The translations under genes and the position numbers were made by a program. Positions 28,091 through 37,184 of a stretch of DNA of 64,000 nt are shown here, in pieces. The stretch covers positions 8,372 through 72,371 of the forward strand of contig NZ_JZKH01000038.1 in the NCBI RefSeq assembly GCF_000961885.1. Direction: 5' to 3'. Origin of the DNA: Streptomyces rubellomurinus (GTDB lineage: Bacteria; Actinomycetota; Actinomycetes; Streptomycetales; Streptomycetaceae). The notes under the pieces are model-generated. The model saw nothing but the letters and a program-made list of their open reading frames with translations, was not told the origin of the DNA and searched no databases. Each line of letters opens with the position of its first letter. Position 1 is the stretch's first letter.

Positions 28091-29596
28091 TCAGACCAGG
28101 GCGGGCTCGCGCCGGTCCGCAGCGCCCTCGACCCCGCCCTCGACCCCGCCCCCGGCGACGACCCCGGCCGCGCCCGCCCGCCGCTTCGGCAGCGCGAACA
28201 TCAGCAGGAACACCACCGCCAGCACCCCCGCGACCCACCACATCGCGTGCACGAAGGCCCCGCCGAAGGCCGTCCCGACCGCCTCCGGCGCGACCCGGTC
28301 GTCCATCGCCCCGAAGAAGGCGACCGACACCAGCCCGAGCCCGAGCGCGTTCCCCACCTGCTGCACGGTGTTGATCAGCCCGGACGCCGATCCGGCTTGG
28401 TCGCGCGGCACCTGCGCCAGCACGGCGTCGGTGATCGGCGCGACCACCAGCCCCATCCCGAGGCCCATCACGATCAGCGGCAGCGCCATCTGCCAGGGCG
28501 CGATGCCCGTCCCGTACCGGTCCGCCGCCGCGAGGTAGAGCAGCACGCCGACCAGCATCAGCAGCGCGCCGGCCTGCAGGACCCGCCGACCGAACCGCGG
28601 CACCAGCTTCTGCACGGACAGGCCGGCGGCGGTGGAGACGGCAAGCGAGAACGGGATGCCGGTGGCGCCGGCCTTGAGCGGGCTCCAGCCCAGGCCGAGC
28701 TGCATGTACAGCGTCCAGACCAGGAAGAAGATCCCGAGCGCGACGTTGAAGGCGGTCTGCACGGCGATGCCGGCCACGAAGGACCGCACCCGGAACAGCG
28801 ACAGCTCCACCAGCGGCGAGCCGTCCCGCCGGGTCTTGACCTTCTCGTACGCCACGAAGAGCGCGAACACCGGCAGGCTGCCGGCCATCGACAGGTACCC
28901 CCACAGCGGCCAGCCGGCCTCCCGCCCGTGCGTCAGCGGGTAGATCAGCATCAGCAGCGCGAGGCTCGCCAGCAGTACGCCCACCAGGTCCAGCTTGAGG
29001 GCCCGGTCGGCCTTGGACTCGTCGATGAAGCGGCGGCCGAGCAGCAGGCCGGCGATGCCGACCGGCAGGTTGATCAGGAAGATCGGCCGCCAGGCGAGGC
29101 CGAACAGGTCGCCCTCGGTGAGCAGCGCGCCGATCATCGGGCCGGAGACCGCGCCCAGCCCGACCACCGCCCCGAACATGCCGAACACCTTGCCGCGCTC
29201 CTCCGCCGGGAAGCTCGCGTGGATGATCGACAGCACCTGCGGCACCATCAGCGCCGCCGTCCCGCCCTGGAACACCCGCATCGCGACCAGCATCTCCGGC
29301 CCGGAGGCCAGCCCGCACAGCGCCGAGGCCAGGGTGAAGCCGCCGATCCCGATCAGGAACAGCCGCCGGCGCCCGTGCACGTCGCCCAGCCGGCCGCCGG
29401 TGATCAGCCCGATCGCGAAGGCCAGCGCGTACCCGCCGGTGACCCACTGGACGGCGCCGAAGGAGGCGCCGGTGTCCGCCTGGATGCTCGGGATCGCGAT
29501 GTTGACGATGGTCACGTCCACCAGGTCCATGAAGGAGGCGACCATCACGATCGCCAACGCGATCCACCTCCGCCGGTCTCCGCCCGCCGTACTCAT
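28091..29596 (-). CDS. DHA2-family MFS transporter
   Basis: The 501-residue protein has 14 TM segments with DHA2 motifs: VDVTIVNIAIPSIQADTGAS, RLGDVHGRRRLFLIG, MLVAMRVFQGGTAALMVPQV and GPMIGALLTEGD. I chose ATG 29596 (MSTAGGDRRR) because GAGGAG lies 6 bases upstream; an ATG at 29653 would add 19 residues without a comparable site. It is divergent from a YafY/WYL regulator 100 bp away, which probably controls it. Confidence 0.85.
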   Translation of the reverse strand: MSTAGGDRRRWIALAIVMVASFMDLVDVTIVNIAIPSIQADTGASFGAVQWVTGGYALAFAIGLITGGRLGDVHGRRRLFLIGIGGFTLASALCGLASGPEMLVAMRVFQGGTAALMVPQVLSIIHASFPAEERGKVFGMFGAVVGLGAVSGPMIGALLTEGDLFGLAWRPIFLINLPVGIAGLLLGRRFIDESKADRALKLDLVGVLLASLALLMLIYPLTHGREAGWPLWGYLSMAGSLPVFALFVAYEKVKTRRDGSPLVELSLFRVRSFVAGIAVQTAFNVALGIFFLVWTLYMQLGLGWSPLKAGATGIPFSLAVSTAAGLSVQKLVPRFGRRVLQAGALLMLVGVLLYLAAADRYGTGIAPWQMALPLIVMGLGMGLVVAPITDAVLAQVPRDQAGSASGLINTVQQVGNALGLGLVSVAFFGAMDDRVAPEAVGTAFGGAFVHAMWWVAGVLAVVFLLMFALPKRRAGAAGVVAGGGVEGGVEGAADRREPALV

Positions 29597-29696
29597 CCGG
29601 TACTCCTCGCCCGCCTCGCTCGTCTGCTGCACGTCCACGACGGTAGGCGGCATCTAGGTCAGTTCCTGTCCCAGTTCGTCCGGCATGCTGGGAGGC

Positions 29697-30671
29697 ATGA
29701 CCGACACCCCGGCCCGGCTGCTGACCCTGCTGTCCCTGCTGCAGACCCCGCGCGAGTGGCCCGGCAGCGAACTCGCCGAACGCCTCGGCGTCAGCCCGCG
29801 CACCATCCGGCGCGACATCGACCGGCTGCGCGACCTCGGCTACCCGGTGCAGGCGACGCTGGGCGCGGTCGGCGGCTACCGGCTGGTCGCGGGCACCGCG
29901 ATGCCGCCGCTGCTGCTGGACGACGAGGAGGCGGTGGCCATCGCGGTCGGGCTCCGGGCGGCGGCCGGGCACGCCGTGGTCGGCATCGAGGAGGCGTCCG
30001 TCCGGGCGCTCGGCAAGCTGCTCCAGGTGCTGCCGAGCCGGCTGCGGCACCGGGTCGGCACGCTGAACACCGCCACCCTCCCGCTCCCCGGGGACGGCCC
30101 GACCGTCGACCCGGAGGACCTGACGGTGCTCGCGAACGCCGTCGCCAACCGGGAGCGGCTGCGCTTCGCCTACCGCGCCTACGACGGCGCCGAGACCCGG
30201 CGCCTCGTCGAACCCGAGCGGCTGGTCTCGGCCGGCCGCCGCTGGTACCTGGTCGGCTACGACCTCGACCGCGACGACTGGCGGCTGTTCCGCGTCGACC
30301 GGCTGAGCGAGCCCTTCGCCACCGGCGCCCGCTTCACCCCGCGCCCGTTGCCCGCCGAGGACGCCGCCGCGTTCGTGGCGAGCAAGCTGCGCCGCCCGTC
30401 GGCCGCCGTCGAGGTGGTCGCCACCGTGCACGCCCCGGCGCGCAGCGTCCGGGCCCGCTTCAAGCCGAACGACTCCGAGATCGAGCCGATCGACGAGCAC
30501 AGCTGCCGCCTCCGCTCGCGCGCCGACTCCCTGGAGTACACGGCGATGCGGTTGCTGATGCTGGACTGCGCCTTCGAGGTGCACGAGCCGCCGGAGCTGC
30601 GCGCCCACCTGCGCGGGCTCGCCGAGCGCGCCGACCGGGCGGCGGGGACCGGGCGTCAGGCCGAGACCTGA
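29697..30671 (+). CDS. YafY/WYL family transcriptional regulator
   Basis: The 324-residue protein has an N-terminal DeoR-like HTH (RLLTLLSLLQTPREWPGSEL, RLGVSPRTIRRDIDRLRDLG), then a WYL domain (about 140-215; RFAYRAYDGAETRRLVEPERL, GRRWYLVGYD) and a WCX domain. WYL regulators bind small ligands or nucleic acid. I chose ATG 29697 by homology (MTDTPARLL); an in-frame ATG 12 bases upstream is possible. Direct CAGTTC repeats sit between it and the divergent MFS gene. The 3' end overlaps the convergent gene by 16 bp. Confidence 0.85.
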   Translation: MTDTPARLLTLLSLLQTPREWPGSELAERLGVSPRTIRRDIDRLRDLGYPVQATLGAVGGYRLVAGTAMPPLLLDDEEAVAIAVGLRAAAGHAVVGIEEASVRALGKLLQVLPSRLRHRVGTLNTATLPLPGDGPTVDPEDLTVLANAVANRERLRFAYRAYDGAETRRLVEPERLVSAGRRWYLVGYDLDRDDWRLFRVDRLSEPFATGARFTPRPLPAEDAAAFVASKLRRPSAAVEVVATVHAPARSVRARFKPNDSEIEPIDEHSCRLRSRADSLEYTAMRLLMLDCAFEVHEPPELRAHLRGLAERADRAAGTGRQAET

Positions 30672-31540
30672 TACCAGCCGTTCCCCGCGCGGAACCACAG
30701 CACGCCGTCCCGGCCGTGCGCGCGCTGCCGGTCCAGTTCGCCGGACAGCCCCACCCGTCGCTTCGCGGTCCGCTTCCACTCCTTGCCGACGAGCAGGTGC
30801 CAGGTCAGCTCGCCGTCCTTGGTGAGGAAGACGCCCTCCCGGCCACGGACGGCGAACCCGATCGGCAGCCGGACCGGGCTGCGCGTCGTGGTCGACGCCC
30901 CGCCGACCGGGTCGACCCGGGTGAGGTAGCTGCCCGAGGAGCTCGGGTACCAGGCCAGCCACGCGCACCCGCCCTCGGTCGCACCGGCCAGACCCTCCAG
31001 CGGTTCGCCGGGCAGGCCGCTCGGGCTCCACACCGCCCGGCCCGCCGTGTCGGCGGCCCGCAACCCCGCGGCGGCCATCGGGTGGTCGCCGAAGATGCCC
31101 TCGTCCCCGTAGGCCATCCAGATCCGGCCGTCCCGGTCGGTCACCAGCACGGGCATGTCGTCGCCGAGGGAGAGCTCCGCCTCCGGCGTCCCGTCCGGGC
31201 CGAACACGACGCCGTTGGGCAGCCAGCCGTCGTCCTCCTCGTCGGCCCGGTAGTCGGCCAGCAGCACCCGCCGGCCCGGCAGCAGCGCCAGGTGGTCCGG
31301 TAGGACCTCGACCCCGGTGAGCGGCACCCGCCACTCGCCCTGCCGGCCGAGCACCACCACCTCGCCGTCGTACGGCAGCGTCACGGACGGCCACGAGCCG
31401 GCCGGCGCCGTGTACTGCTCCGGCACCAGCAGCACGGCCAACTCGCCGTCCGGCCCGACCGTCCAGGCCCGGGCCCGGCGGCCGGCCGTCAGTTCCTCCT
31501 CGGGCAGCCGCCAGACCTCGACCGGACGATCGGGGGTCAC
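30656..31540 (-). CDS. Hypothetical protein, probable beta-propeller
   Basis: The 294-residue soluble protein consists of short repeating strands with Gly/Asp turns (VGPDGELAVLLVP, DRDGRIWMAYGDEGIFGD, REGVFLTKDGELTWHLL), suggesting a beta-propeller. No signal peptide is visible. Similar streptomycete proteins are annotated as hypothetical. The GTG start at 31540 follows the PEBP gene's stop by 5 bp, so the two form an operon. I cannot suggest a role beyond ligand or protein binding. Confidence 0.6.
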   Translation of the reverse strand: MTPDRPVEVWRLPEEELTAGRRARAWTVGPDGELAVLLVPEQYTAPAGSWPSVTLPYDGEVVVLGRQGEWRVPLTGVEVLPDHLALLPGRRVLLADYRADEEDDGWLPNGVVFGPDGTPEAELSLGDDMPVLVTDRDGRIWMAYGDEGIFGDHPMAAAGLRAADTAGRAVWSPSGLPGEPLEGLAGATEGGCAWLAWYPSSSGSYLTRVDPVGGASTTTRSPVRLPIGFAVRGREGVFLTKDGELTWHLLVGKEWKRTAKRRVGLSGELDRQRAHGRDGVLWFRAGNGWYQVSA

Positions 31541-31545
31541 GGTGC

Positions 31546-32064
31546 TCAGACCCCGTACTCGGCGGTCAGCAGCGCGCGGCCCAGCGTGTGGAAGGTCAGG
31601 TGGAATCCGACCTGCGCCGGCGGGGTGTCGGCGGTGACGTCCAGCTCCGCCACGTCCAGCGCGTGCACCGCGAAGACGTACCGGTGCGGCGCGCCGGGCG
31701 GCGGGGCGGCGCCGTCGTACTGGTTCCCCGGGAAGTCGTTGCGGCCGTGGAAGGAGGCGTCGCCGGGCAGGCTCGCGTCCGAGGAGCCGGCGCCGCGCGG
31801 CAGTTCGGTGGTGTCGGCGGGCAGGTTGAGCGCCAGCCAGTGCCACCAGCCGGAGCCGGTCGGCGCGTCCGGGTCGTAGCAGGTGACGGCGATGCCCCGG
31901 GTGCCCTCCGGCAGCCCCGACCAGGCCAGCTGCGGCGAGAGGTTGCCGCCGGCGTGGAGGAACTCCCGCGCCAGCGTGCCGCCTTCGGTGATGTCCTCAC
32001 TGCTCAGCGGGAAGGACGGCACCTGCGGCAGGAACTCGTACGGCAGCGGCGGACGAACACTCAT
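31546..32064 (-). CDS. YbhB/YbcL family (PEBP-like, Raf kinase inhibitor-like) protein
   Basis: The 172-residue protein has the PEBP core: GGNLSPQLAWSGLPEGTRG, YDPDAPTGSGWWHW, GRNDFPGNQYDGAAPP and YVFAVHALDV. The conserved ligand-pocket Asp-Pro-Asp and the histidine of GWWHW are intact. Bacterial members bind phospholipid-like or other anionic ligands; the physiological role is not known. I chose ATG 32064 (MSVRPPLPYEF) because AGAGGTG lies upstream; a longer version has no family similarity. Confidence 0.85.
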   Translation of the reverse strand: MSVRPPLPYEFLPQVPSFPLSSEDITEGGTLAREFLHAGGNLSPQLAWSGLPEGTRGIAVTCYDPDAPTGSGWWHWLALNLPADTTELPRGAGSSDASLPGDASFHGRNDFPGNQYDGAAPPPGAPHRYVFAVHALDVAELDVTADTPPAQVGFHLTFHTLGRALLTAEYGV

Positions 32065-32146
32065 GGGGTGCACCTCTCGGGGTCGGACGACACGGATCAC
32101 TGTAATGGGGTGCACGACCGATTCGGCCGCCCCTACAGTCGACGTC

Positions 32147-32821
32147 ATGGCCTCCAAACTCGCCCAGTTGCTCTCGGATTCCCGCCGCGCGCTGATGACC
32201 ATGCTCGGGATCCAGGCCGTCATCTGGACGGTGCAGGTGGTGAACTGGCTGGACGACTACGACCTGTCCCGGGACTACGGCCTGCGCGCGGAGCGGGTGG
32301 ACGACCTGCCCGCGATGTTCACCATGCCGTTCCTGCACTTCAGTTGGGGCCACATCGTGGCCAACTCCTGGCCGCTGTTCGTGCTCGGCTTCCTGGCCGC
32401 CTACCGGGGCATGCGGAAGTTCCTGCTGGCCAGCCTGGTGATCACGGTGTCCGGCGGGCTCACGGTCTGGCTGCTGGCGGGCTCGAACACCGTGACGGCC
32501 GGGGCGAGCGGCATGGTCTACGGCTACCTCGGCTACGTGGTGCTGCGCGGGATCCTCGACCGCAACGTGCTGGACGCGGTCGTCGGCCTCGGCGTCGCCG
32601 CCACCTACTGGACGATCCTGATCGGCGTGCTGCCGGTCGCCCACGGCGTCAGCTGGCAGGGCCACCTCGGCGGGCTGATCGGCGGACTGGCGGCCGCCGC
32701 CCTGCTCCGCGACGGGGCGAAGCCGAAGCCCGCCCCCGCGTCCACCGCGTCCACCGCACCCGCCGCCTCGAACAGCCCCCACGCCGACCTGCTCAAGCAG
32801 CTCGACGACCTCGGCCTCTGA
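32147..32821 (+). CDS. Rhomboid family intramembrane serine protease
   Basis: The 224-residue protein has six hydrophobic segments and the rhomboid active site: catalytic S121 in GASGMVYG and H173 in SWQGHLGG. The oxyanion-side H69...N73 (HIVANSWPL) is also present. The C-terminal 45 residues are cytoplasmic, Ala/Pro-rich, and end in a helix (LLKQLDDLGL). The substrate is unknown; rhomboids cut membrane proteins within their TM helices. It is divergent from the PEBP gene. Confidence 0.85.
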   Translation: MASKLAQLLSDSRRALMTMLGIQAVIWTVQVVNWLDDYDLSRDYGLRAERVDDLPAMFTMPFLHFSWGHIVANSWPLFVLGFLAAYRGMRKFLLASLVITVSGGLTVWLLAGSNTVTAGASGMVYGYLGYVVLRGILDRNVLDAVVGLGVAATYWTILIGVLPVAHGVSWQGHLGGLIGGLAAAALLRDGAKPKPAPASTASTAPAASNSPHADLLKQLDDLGL

Positions 32822-32840
32822 GATCCCTCCAGCGGGTGTC

Positions 32841-32854
32841 AGGTATAGACCATT
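32841..32854. promoter_or_regulatory. Possible DasR (dre-like) site
   Basis: AGGTATAGACCATT keeps 9 of 10 bases of the dre core GGTCTAGACC and lies 60 bp before the next gene. The outer dre bases match poorly (2 of 6), so this is tentative. Confidence 0.35.
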
Positions 32855-32913
32855 CCCACCCCGGCGGCTAGCGTGGGCGGCGCACCAGCCCGCCCCCGCT
32901 CCGGAGCCGCACC

Positions 32914-34080
32914 GTGGAGTCGTCCGTCCTCGCCTTCGCCACCGACCTGCTCGACGAGGGCGCCGACGCCTTCTTCGGCAACCTCACCGACCGCGCCCGG
33001 GTCGGCGGCGTCACCCTCGCCTCGGTCTACCACGAGGCCCGCGACGTCTTCCCGCACAACCCCCGCCGGGTGGTCCGCTACCTGGAGCCCGGCGCCGCGT
33101 ACTTCCGCCCCGACCCGGCCGCCTGGCGGGGCCGGCGCCTCGCGCCCGTCCCGTCCACCGCGATCGGCGAGCACGACCCCTTCGCCGAGGCCGCCGCGCA
33201 GGCCGGCCGCCGCAGCCTGAAGCTGCACGCCTGGACGGTGTTCTGCCACAACGACCGGCTCGGCTTCGCCCACCCCGACTGCTCCCCGGCCAACGCCTTC
33301 GGCGACCGCCACCTCACGGAGCTCTGCCCGGCCAACCCGGAGGTCCGGGAGTACGCCCTCACCCTGGTCGCCGAGCTCGCCCGGTACGGCGTGGACGCGG
33401 TCCGCGCCGAGTCCCCGCACTTCCACGGCCTGCGCCACGGCTACCACCACGAGCGCTACTTCGAGGAGCTGGGCCCGACCGCCGAGGCCCTGCTCGGCGT
33501 CTGCTTCTGCCCGCACTGCCGCGCCGCCGCCGTCCGCGCGGGCGTCCCGGCCGACGAGGTCGCCGCGGCGGTCCGGACGGAACTGCGCCGCCGGCTGGCC
33601 GACGAGCGGGCCGCCGCCGAGCCCGCCGACCTGAGCGCCCTCGCGGACGGCGCCTTCGCCGCGTACGTGGACGCCTCCGCCGCCACCGTCACCTCGCTCG
33701 CCGCCGACCTCACCGAGCAGGCCCGCCGGCACGGCATGCGGCTGAGCTTCATGGACGGCGGCGGCCCCGGCCGGGGCTGGCTCGCCGGCATCGACCTGCC
33801 CGCCCTCACCAAGGTCGTCGACCAGATCGAGACGCTCGGCTACGCGAGGACCCCGGAGGCCGTCCGGGAGAAGCTCGCCGCCTTCGCCCTGCACGGCGTC
33901 CGCCCGCAGGACATGGCGGTGATCCTGCGCCCGATGGCCGCCGACTGCGACGGCCCGGAGAACCTCGCCGCCAAGATCGCCGTCCTGCGCGAACTCGGCG
34001 TGCCCGAGGTCGAGTTCTACCACTACGGCCTGATGCGGCTGTCCTCCCTGGACCGGATCGGCGCCGCCCTCTCCGGCTGA
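32914..34080 (+). CDS. Unrecognised TIM-barrel-like protein (possible glycosidase)
   Basis: The 388-residue soluble protein alternates helices and short strands (LKLHAWTVFCHND, LVAELARYGVDAVRAESPHF, HGMRLSFMDGGGPG, VPEVEFYHYGLM) in a way that suggests a (beta/alpha)8 barrel related to putative glycoside hydrolases. Acidic residues in DAVRAESPHFHG and FMDGGGPG could be catalytic. The central CFCPHC (about 191-196) looks like a metal-binding knuckle, unusual for a glycosidase. It starts with GTG 32914 and no signal peptide is visible. I cannot assign the substrate. Confidence 0.5.
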   Translation: MESSVLAFATDLLDEGADAFFGNLTDRARVGGVTLASVYHEARDVFPHNPRRVVRYLEPGAAYFRPDPAAWRGRRLAPVPSTAIGEHDPFAEAAAQAGRRSLKLHAWTVFCHNDRLGFAHPDCSPANAFGDRHLTELCPANPEVREYALTLVAELARYGVDAVRAESPHFHGLRHGYHHERYFEELGPTAEALLGVCFCPHCRAAAVRAGVPADEVAAAVRTELRRRLADERAAAEPADLSALADGAFAAYVDASAATVTSLAADLTEQARRHGMRLSFMDGGGPGRGWLAGIDLPALTKVVDQIETLGYARTPEAVREKLAAFALHGVRPQDMAVILRPMAADCDGPENLAAKIAVLRELGVPEVEFYHYGLMRLSSLDRIGAALSG

Positions 34081-34081
34081 C

Positions 34082-35668
34082 CTACCGCCGCTTCCGGGAC
34101 GTCCCGAACAGGCTGCGCGAGATCTCCTGCCCGAGCTGCCGCCCGGCCGAGCGGGCGAAGGACTTCACCGTCGGGTTGCTCAGCAGCGAGCCGAGCAGCC
34201 CGCCCGCGCCCTTCGCCTCCTCCCGCTCCTCCCGCTCCTCCCGCCCCTCCCGCCGCGGCGCGGGCTCGCGTTCGGGCTCCCGCGCCGGCTCGACGGGCTC
34301 GGGCCGCGCGGCGTCGGCCCGCGCCGTCAGCTTCTCGTACGCCGACTCCCGGTCGATCGCGTCCCGGTAGCGCGCCGTCAGCGGCGAGGCGTCGACGGCC
34401 GCCTGCAGCGCCGCCGCCTCGACCGGCCCCATCAGCGACTGCGGCGCGCGCAGCCTGGTCGCCGCGACGGGCGTCGGCGCGCCCTTCTCGGAGAGGACGG
34501 TGACCACGGCCTCGCCGGTGCCGAGCGAGGTGAGCACCGCGCTGAGGTCGTAGGAGGAGCGCGGGAAGGTCGAGACGGTGGCCTTGAGCGCCTTGGCGTC
34601 GTCCGGGGTGAAGGCGCGCAGCGCGTGCTGCACCCGGTTGCCCAACTGCGCCAGGACGTCGGCCGGCACGTCCTTCGGCGTCTGGGTGACGAAGAAGATG
34701 CCGACGCCCTTGGAGCGGATCAGCCGGACGGTCTGGGTGATCGCCTCCAGGAAGGCCTTGGAGGCGCCCTTGAACAGCAGGTGCGCCTCGTCGAAGAAGA
34801 ACACCAGCTTGGGCTTGTCCGGGTCCCCGACCTCGGGCAGTTCCTGGTAGAGGTCGGCGAGCAGCCACATCAGGAAGGTGGAGAACAGCCGCGGCCGGTC
34901 CTGCACGGCGGGCAGTTCGAGCACCGAGACGACGCCCCGGCCGTCCGGGGCGGTCCGCAGCAGTTCGGCGGTGTCGTACTCGGGCTCGCCGAAGAACGCC
35001 CCGGCGCCCTCGTTCTCCAGCACGGTGAGCGCGCGCAGGATGACGCCCGCGGTGGCGGCGGAGAGGCCGCCGATGGTCTTCAGCTCCTCCTTGCCCTCGG
35101 GCGAGGTGAGGTGGCCGATCACGGCGGTGAGGTCCTTGAGGTCGTAGAGCTCCAGGCCCTTCCGGTCGGCGTAGTGGAACACCAGGCTGAGCGAGGACTC
35201 CTGGGTCTCGTTCAGGTCCAGCACCTTGGCGAGCAGCAGCGGCCCGAAGCTGGTGACGGTGGCCCGGACCGGGATGCCGGCGCCCTGACCGCCGAGCGCG
35301 TAGAACTCGGTCGGGCAGCCCTGCGGCGTCCACGGCTGCCCGACCTCGGCGGCCCGGGCGGCGGTGCGCTCGCTCGGCGTACCGGGCGCGCAGACGCCGG
35401 AGACGTCGCCCTTGATGTCGGCGAGGAACACCGGCACGCCCTGGGCGGAGAGCTGTTCGGCGATCAGCTGGAGGGTCTTGGTCTTGCCGGTGCCGGTGGC
35501 CCCGGCGACCAGCCCGTGCCGGTTGAGCACGCCGAGCGGGATGCGCACCTGGGCGTCGGGGTACGCGGTGCCGTCCAGCAGCACCGCGCCGAGGTCGAGC
35601 GCGGGCCCGGTGAAGGCGTACCCGTCGGCGATCTCGCGGACGGACGGCGGGGTGAGGGCGGAGGACAT
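34082..35668 (-). CDS. HerA-like ATPase (DUF853, helicase HerA-like)
   Basis: The 528-residue protein has Walker A GATGTGKT (56-63), Walker B VFFFDEAHLL and downstream arginine-finger-like FFVTQTPKDVP. This is the DUF853/HerA-like FtsK-HerA branch of P-loop ATPases. Relatives process DNA ends or act with nucleases; this cytoplasmic subfamily has no proven role. A disordered Arg/Glu stretch (about 440-490) precedes the C-terminal segment SNPTVKSFARSAGRQLGQEI. AGGAG lies before ATG 35668. No NurA-like nuclease gene is adjacent. Confidence 0.85.
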   Translation of the reverse strand: MSSALTPPSVREIADGYAFTGPALDLGAVLLDGTAYPDAQVRIPLGVLNRHGLVAGATGTGKTKTLQLIAEQLSAQGVPVFLADIKGDVSGVCAPGTPSERTAARAAEVGQPWTPQGCPTEFYALGGQGAGIPVRATVTSFGPLLLAKVLDLNETQESSLSLVFHYADRKGLELYDLKDLTAVIGHLTSPEGKEELKTIGGLSAATAGVILRALTVLENEGAGAFFGEPEYDTAELLRTAPDGRGVVSVLELPAVQDRPRLFSTFLMWLLADLYQELPEVGDPDKPKLVFFFDEAHLLFKGASKAFLEAITQTVRLIRSKGVGIFFVTQTPKDVPADVLAQLGNRVQHALRAFTPDDAKALKATVSTFPRSSYDLSAVLTSLGTGEAVVTVLSEKGAPTPVAATRLRAPQSLMGPVEAAALQAAVDASPLTARYRDAIDRESAYEKLTARADAARPEPVEPAREPEREPAPRREGREEREEREEAKGAGGLLGSLLSNPTVKSFARSAGRQLGQEISRSLFGTSRKRR

Positions 35669-35847
35669 CGGCGCACACTCCTGAGCGACGGACGGCTGGC
35701 GGCTGGTGGCGAGGAAGGCGGGCCGCGACCGAACTTCGCGACATTTCCCATCAAACAGCCGCATTCGCCCGCCCGCAGCTCACACCCGGGGGCGTGGCGG
35801 CGCCGCGGCTGCTACGCCATTCGCCGTCCGAACGGTAGGCTTTCCGT

Positions 35848-36144
35848 GTGATCTTCAAGCGCATCGGCAATGGGCGGCCGTACCCGGATCACGGCCGGAC
35901 GAGCACCCGCCAGTGGGCTGACGTCGCCCCGCGTCCGGTGCGGCTCGACCAGCTGGTGACCACCAAGGGCCAACTCGACCTGGAAACCCTGCTGGCCGAG
36001 GACTCGACCTTCTACGGGGACCTCTTCGCCCACGTGGTGAAGTGGCACGGCGACCTCTACCTGGAGGACGGGCTGCACCGGGCCGTACGGGCCGCGCTGC
36101 AGCAGCGCCAGGTGCTGCACGCCCGCGTCCTCGAAATGGAGTGA
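35848..36144 (+). CDS. Conserved actinobacterial protein (98 aa)
   Basis: The 98-residue protein begins MIFKRIGNGRPYPDHGRTST and contains RPVRLDQLVTTKGQLDLETL and FAHVVKWHGDLYLEDGLHRA. From memory it is strongly conserved in streptomycetes next to the LytR_C gene, where annotation pipelines vary (some call it a toxin-antitoxin-type protein). The GTG start is at 35848. It is soluble and I see no catalytic motif. The 266-bp region that follows holds the promoter of the next gene; nothing else is recognisable there. Confidence 0.7.
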   Translation: MIFKRIGNGRPYPDHGRTSTRQWADVAPRPVRLDQLVTTKGQLDLETLLAEDSTFYGDLFAHVVKWHGDLYLEDGLHRAVRAALQQRQVLHARVLEME

Positions 36145-36410
36145 CGGCCGTCCCCGGCCGCCTCACCCGCATCCCGGACCGCCCGACCGCCACCCCGCGG
36201 AGGGCGGTCCGCGCGTACCCGGACACCCGGCCGGGTACCCCCTTTCGGGTACCGGGATACTCCAGATGATGATCGTTTAGTACCTTCGCAGCCGGACGGC
36301 ACTACGCTGCTGACTACGGCTACGACCTGGGATTCCGCCGCACCCGGCGGACACCCGCACCGGCCGACCCGTCATCCCGACCCCGCCCCGGCACGAGGGG
36401 GAGACAAACC

Positions 36411-37106
36411 GTGAGCATGTTGACTCCCCAAGGCCTCAAGGGGAAGCAGTACCGCGTCACCGGCAACGCCTACCCGCGGCTGGGCCGGCCCCCGAAGAAG
36501 AGCCGCAAGGTGATCGCGGCGCTCGCGGGCCTGCTCGCGCTGGCCCTGATCGCCCTCGGCGGCGTGCAGCTGTACGACATCTTCTCCGGCCGGAACAAGA
36601 ACACCTCGGCGCAGGCCTGCGCGACCCCGTCCGGCAAGGCGCTGGCCGCCCCGACGCCGGGCGCCACCCCGGGCGCCCCGGGCGCTCCCGCCGCCGGCAC
36701 CCCGGCCGCCGCCCAGGGCGACCCGCACGCGATCCCGAAGCCGGCCACCGTCACGGTGAACGTCTACAACGCCACCACCAAGGCCGGCCTGGCCGGGCGG
36801 ACCGCCGAGGAGCTGAAGAAGCGCGGCTTCACCATCGGCAAGGTCGGCAACGCCCCGGCCGAGCTGGACAAGAAGGTGCCCGGCCCCGCCCAGGTGATCG
36901 CCGGCCCGGCCGGCGCCGGCGCGGGCACCCTGGTCGGCTCGCAGATCGCCGGGGCCGCCGTCACCGCCGACGCCCGCACCGACGCCACCGTGGACTTCGT
37001 GATCGGCGACAGCTACAACGCCCTGCTGGACGAGAACCAGGCGGCCGCCGCCCTCGCCCTGGCCGTCAAGCCCTCCCCCACCCCGACCGCCACCGGCAGC
37101 TGCTGA
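36411..37106 (+). CDS. LytR C-terminal domain membrane protein
   Basis: The 231-residue protein has a short basic cytoplasmic part, one TM helix (about 33-52; VIAALAGLLALALIALGGVQ), a Pro/Ala/Gly-rich linker and a LytR_C domain (about 112-205; VTVNVYNATTKAGLAGRTAEEL and ATVDFVIGDSYNALL). The domain is extracytoplasmic and often found with LytR-CpsA-Psr glycopolymer ligases; the catalytic LCP domain is absent here. GTG 36411 with GGGGGAG upstream; an in-frame ATG lies 6 bases further. It is convergent with upp. Confidence 0.8.
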   Translation: MSMLTPQGLKGKQYRVTGNAYPRLGRPPKKSRKVIAALAGLLALALIALGGVQLYDIFSGRNKNTSAQACATPSGKALAAPTPGATPGAPGAPAAGTPAAAQGDPHAIPKPATVTVNVYNATTKAGLAGRTAEELKKRGFTIGKVGNAPAELDKKVPGPAQVIAGPAGAGAGTLVGSQIAGAAVTADARTDATVDFVIGDSYNALLDENQAAAALALAVKPSPTPTATGSC

Positions 37107-37122
37107 CCCGCCGGCGGACGGA

Positions 37123-37178
37123 CCCCGAACGGACGAGAGCCCCCCGACTCCGGTCGGGGGGCTCTCGTCCGTTCGGGG
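37123..37178. terminator. Strong bidirectional terminator between LytR_C gene and upp
   Basis: A perfect 26-bp stem (37123-37148 with 37153-37178) has a TCCG loop. It is among the longest perfect hairpins in the window. Confidence 0.85.
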
Positions 37179-37184
37179 TGGGGG

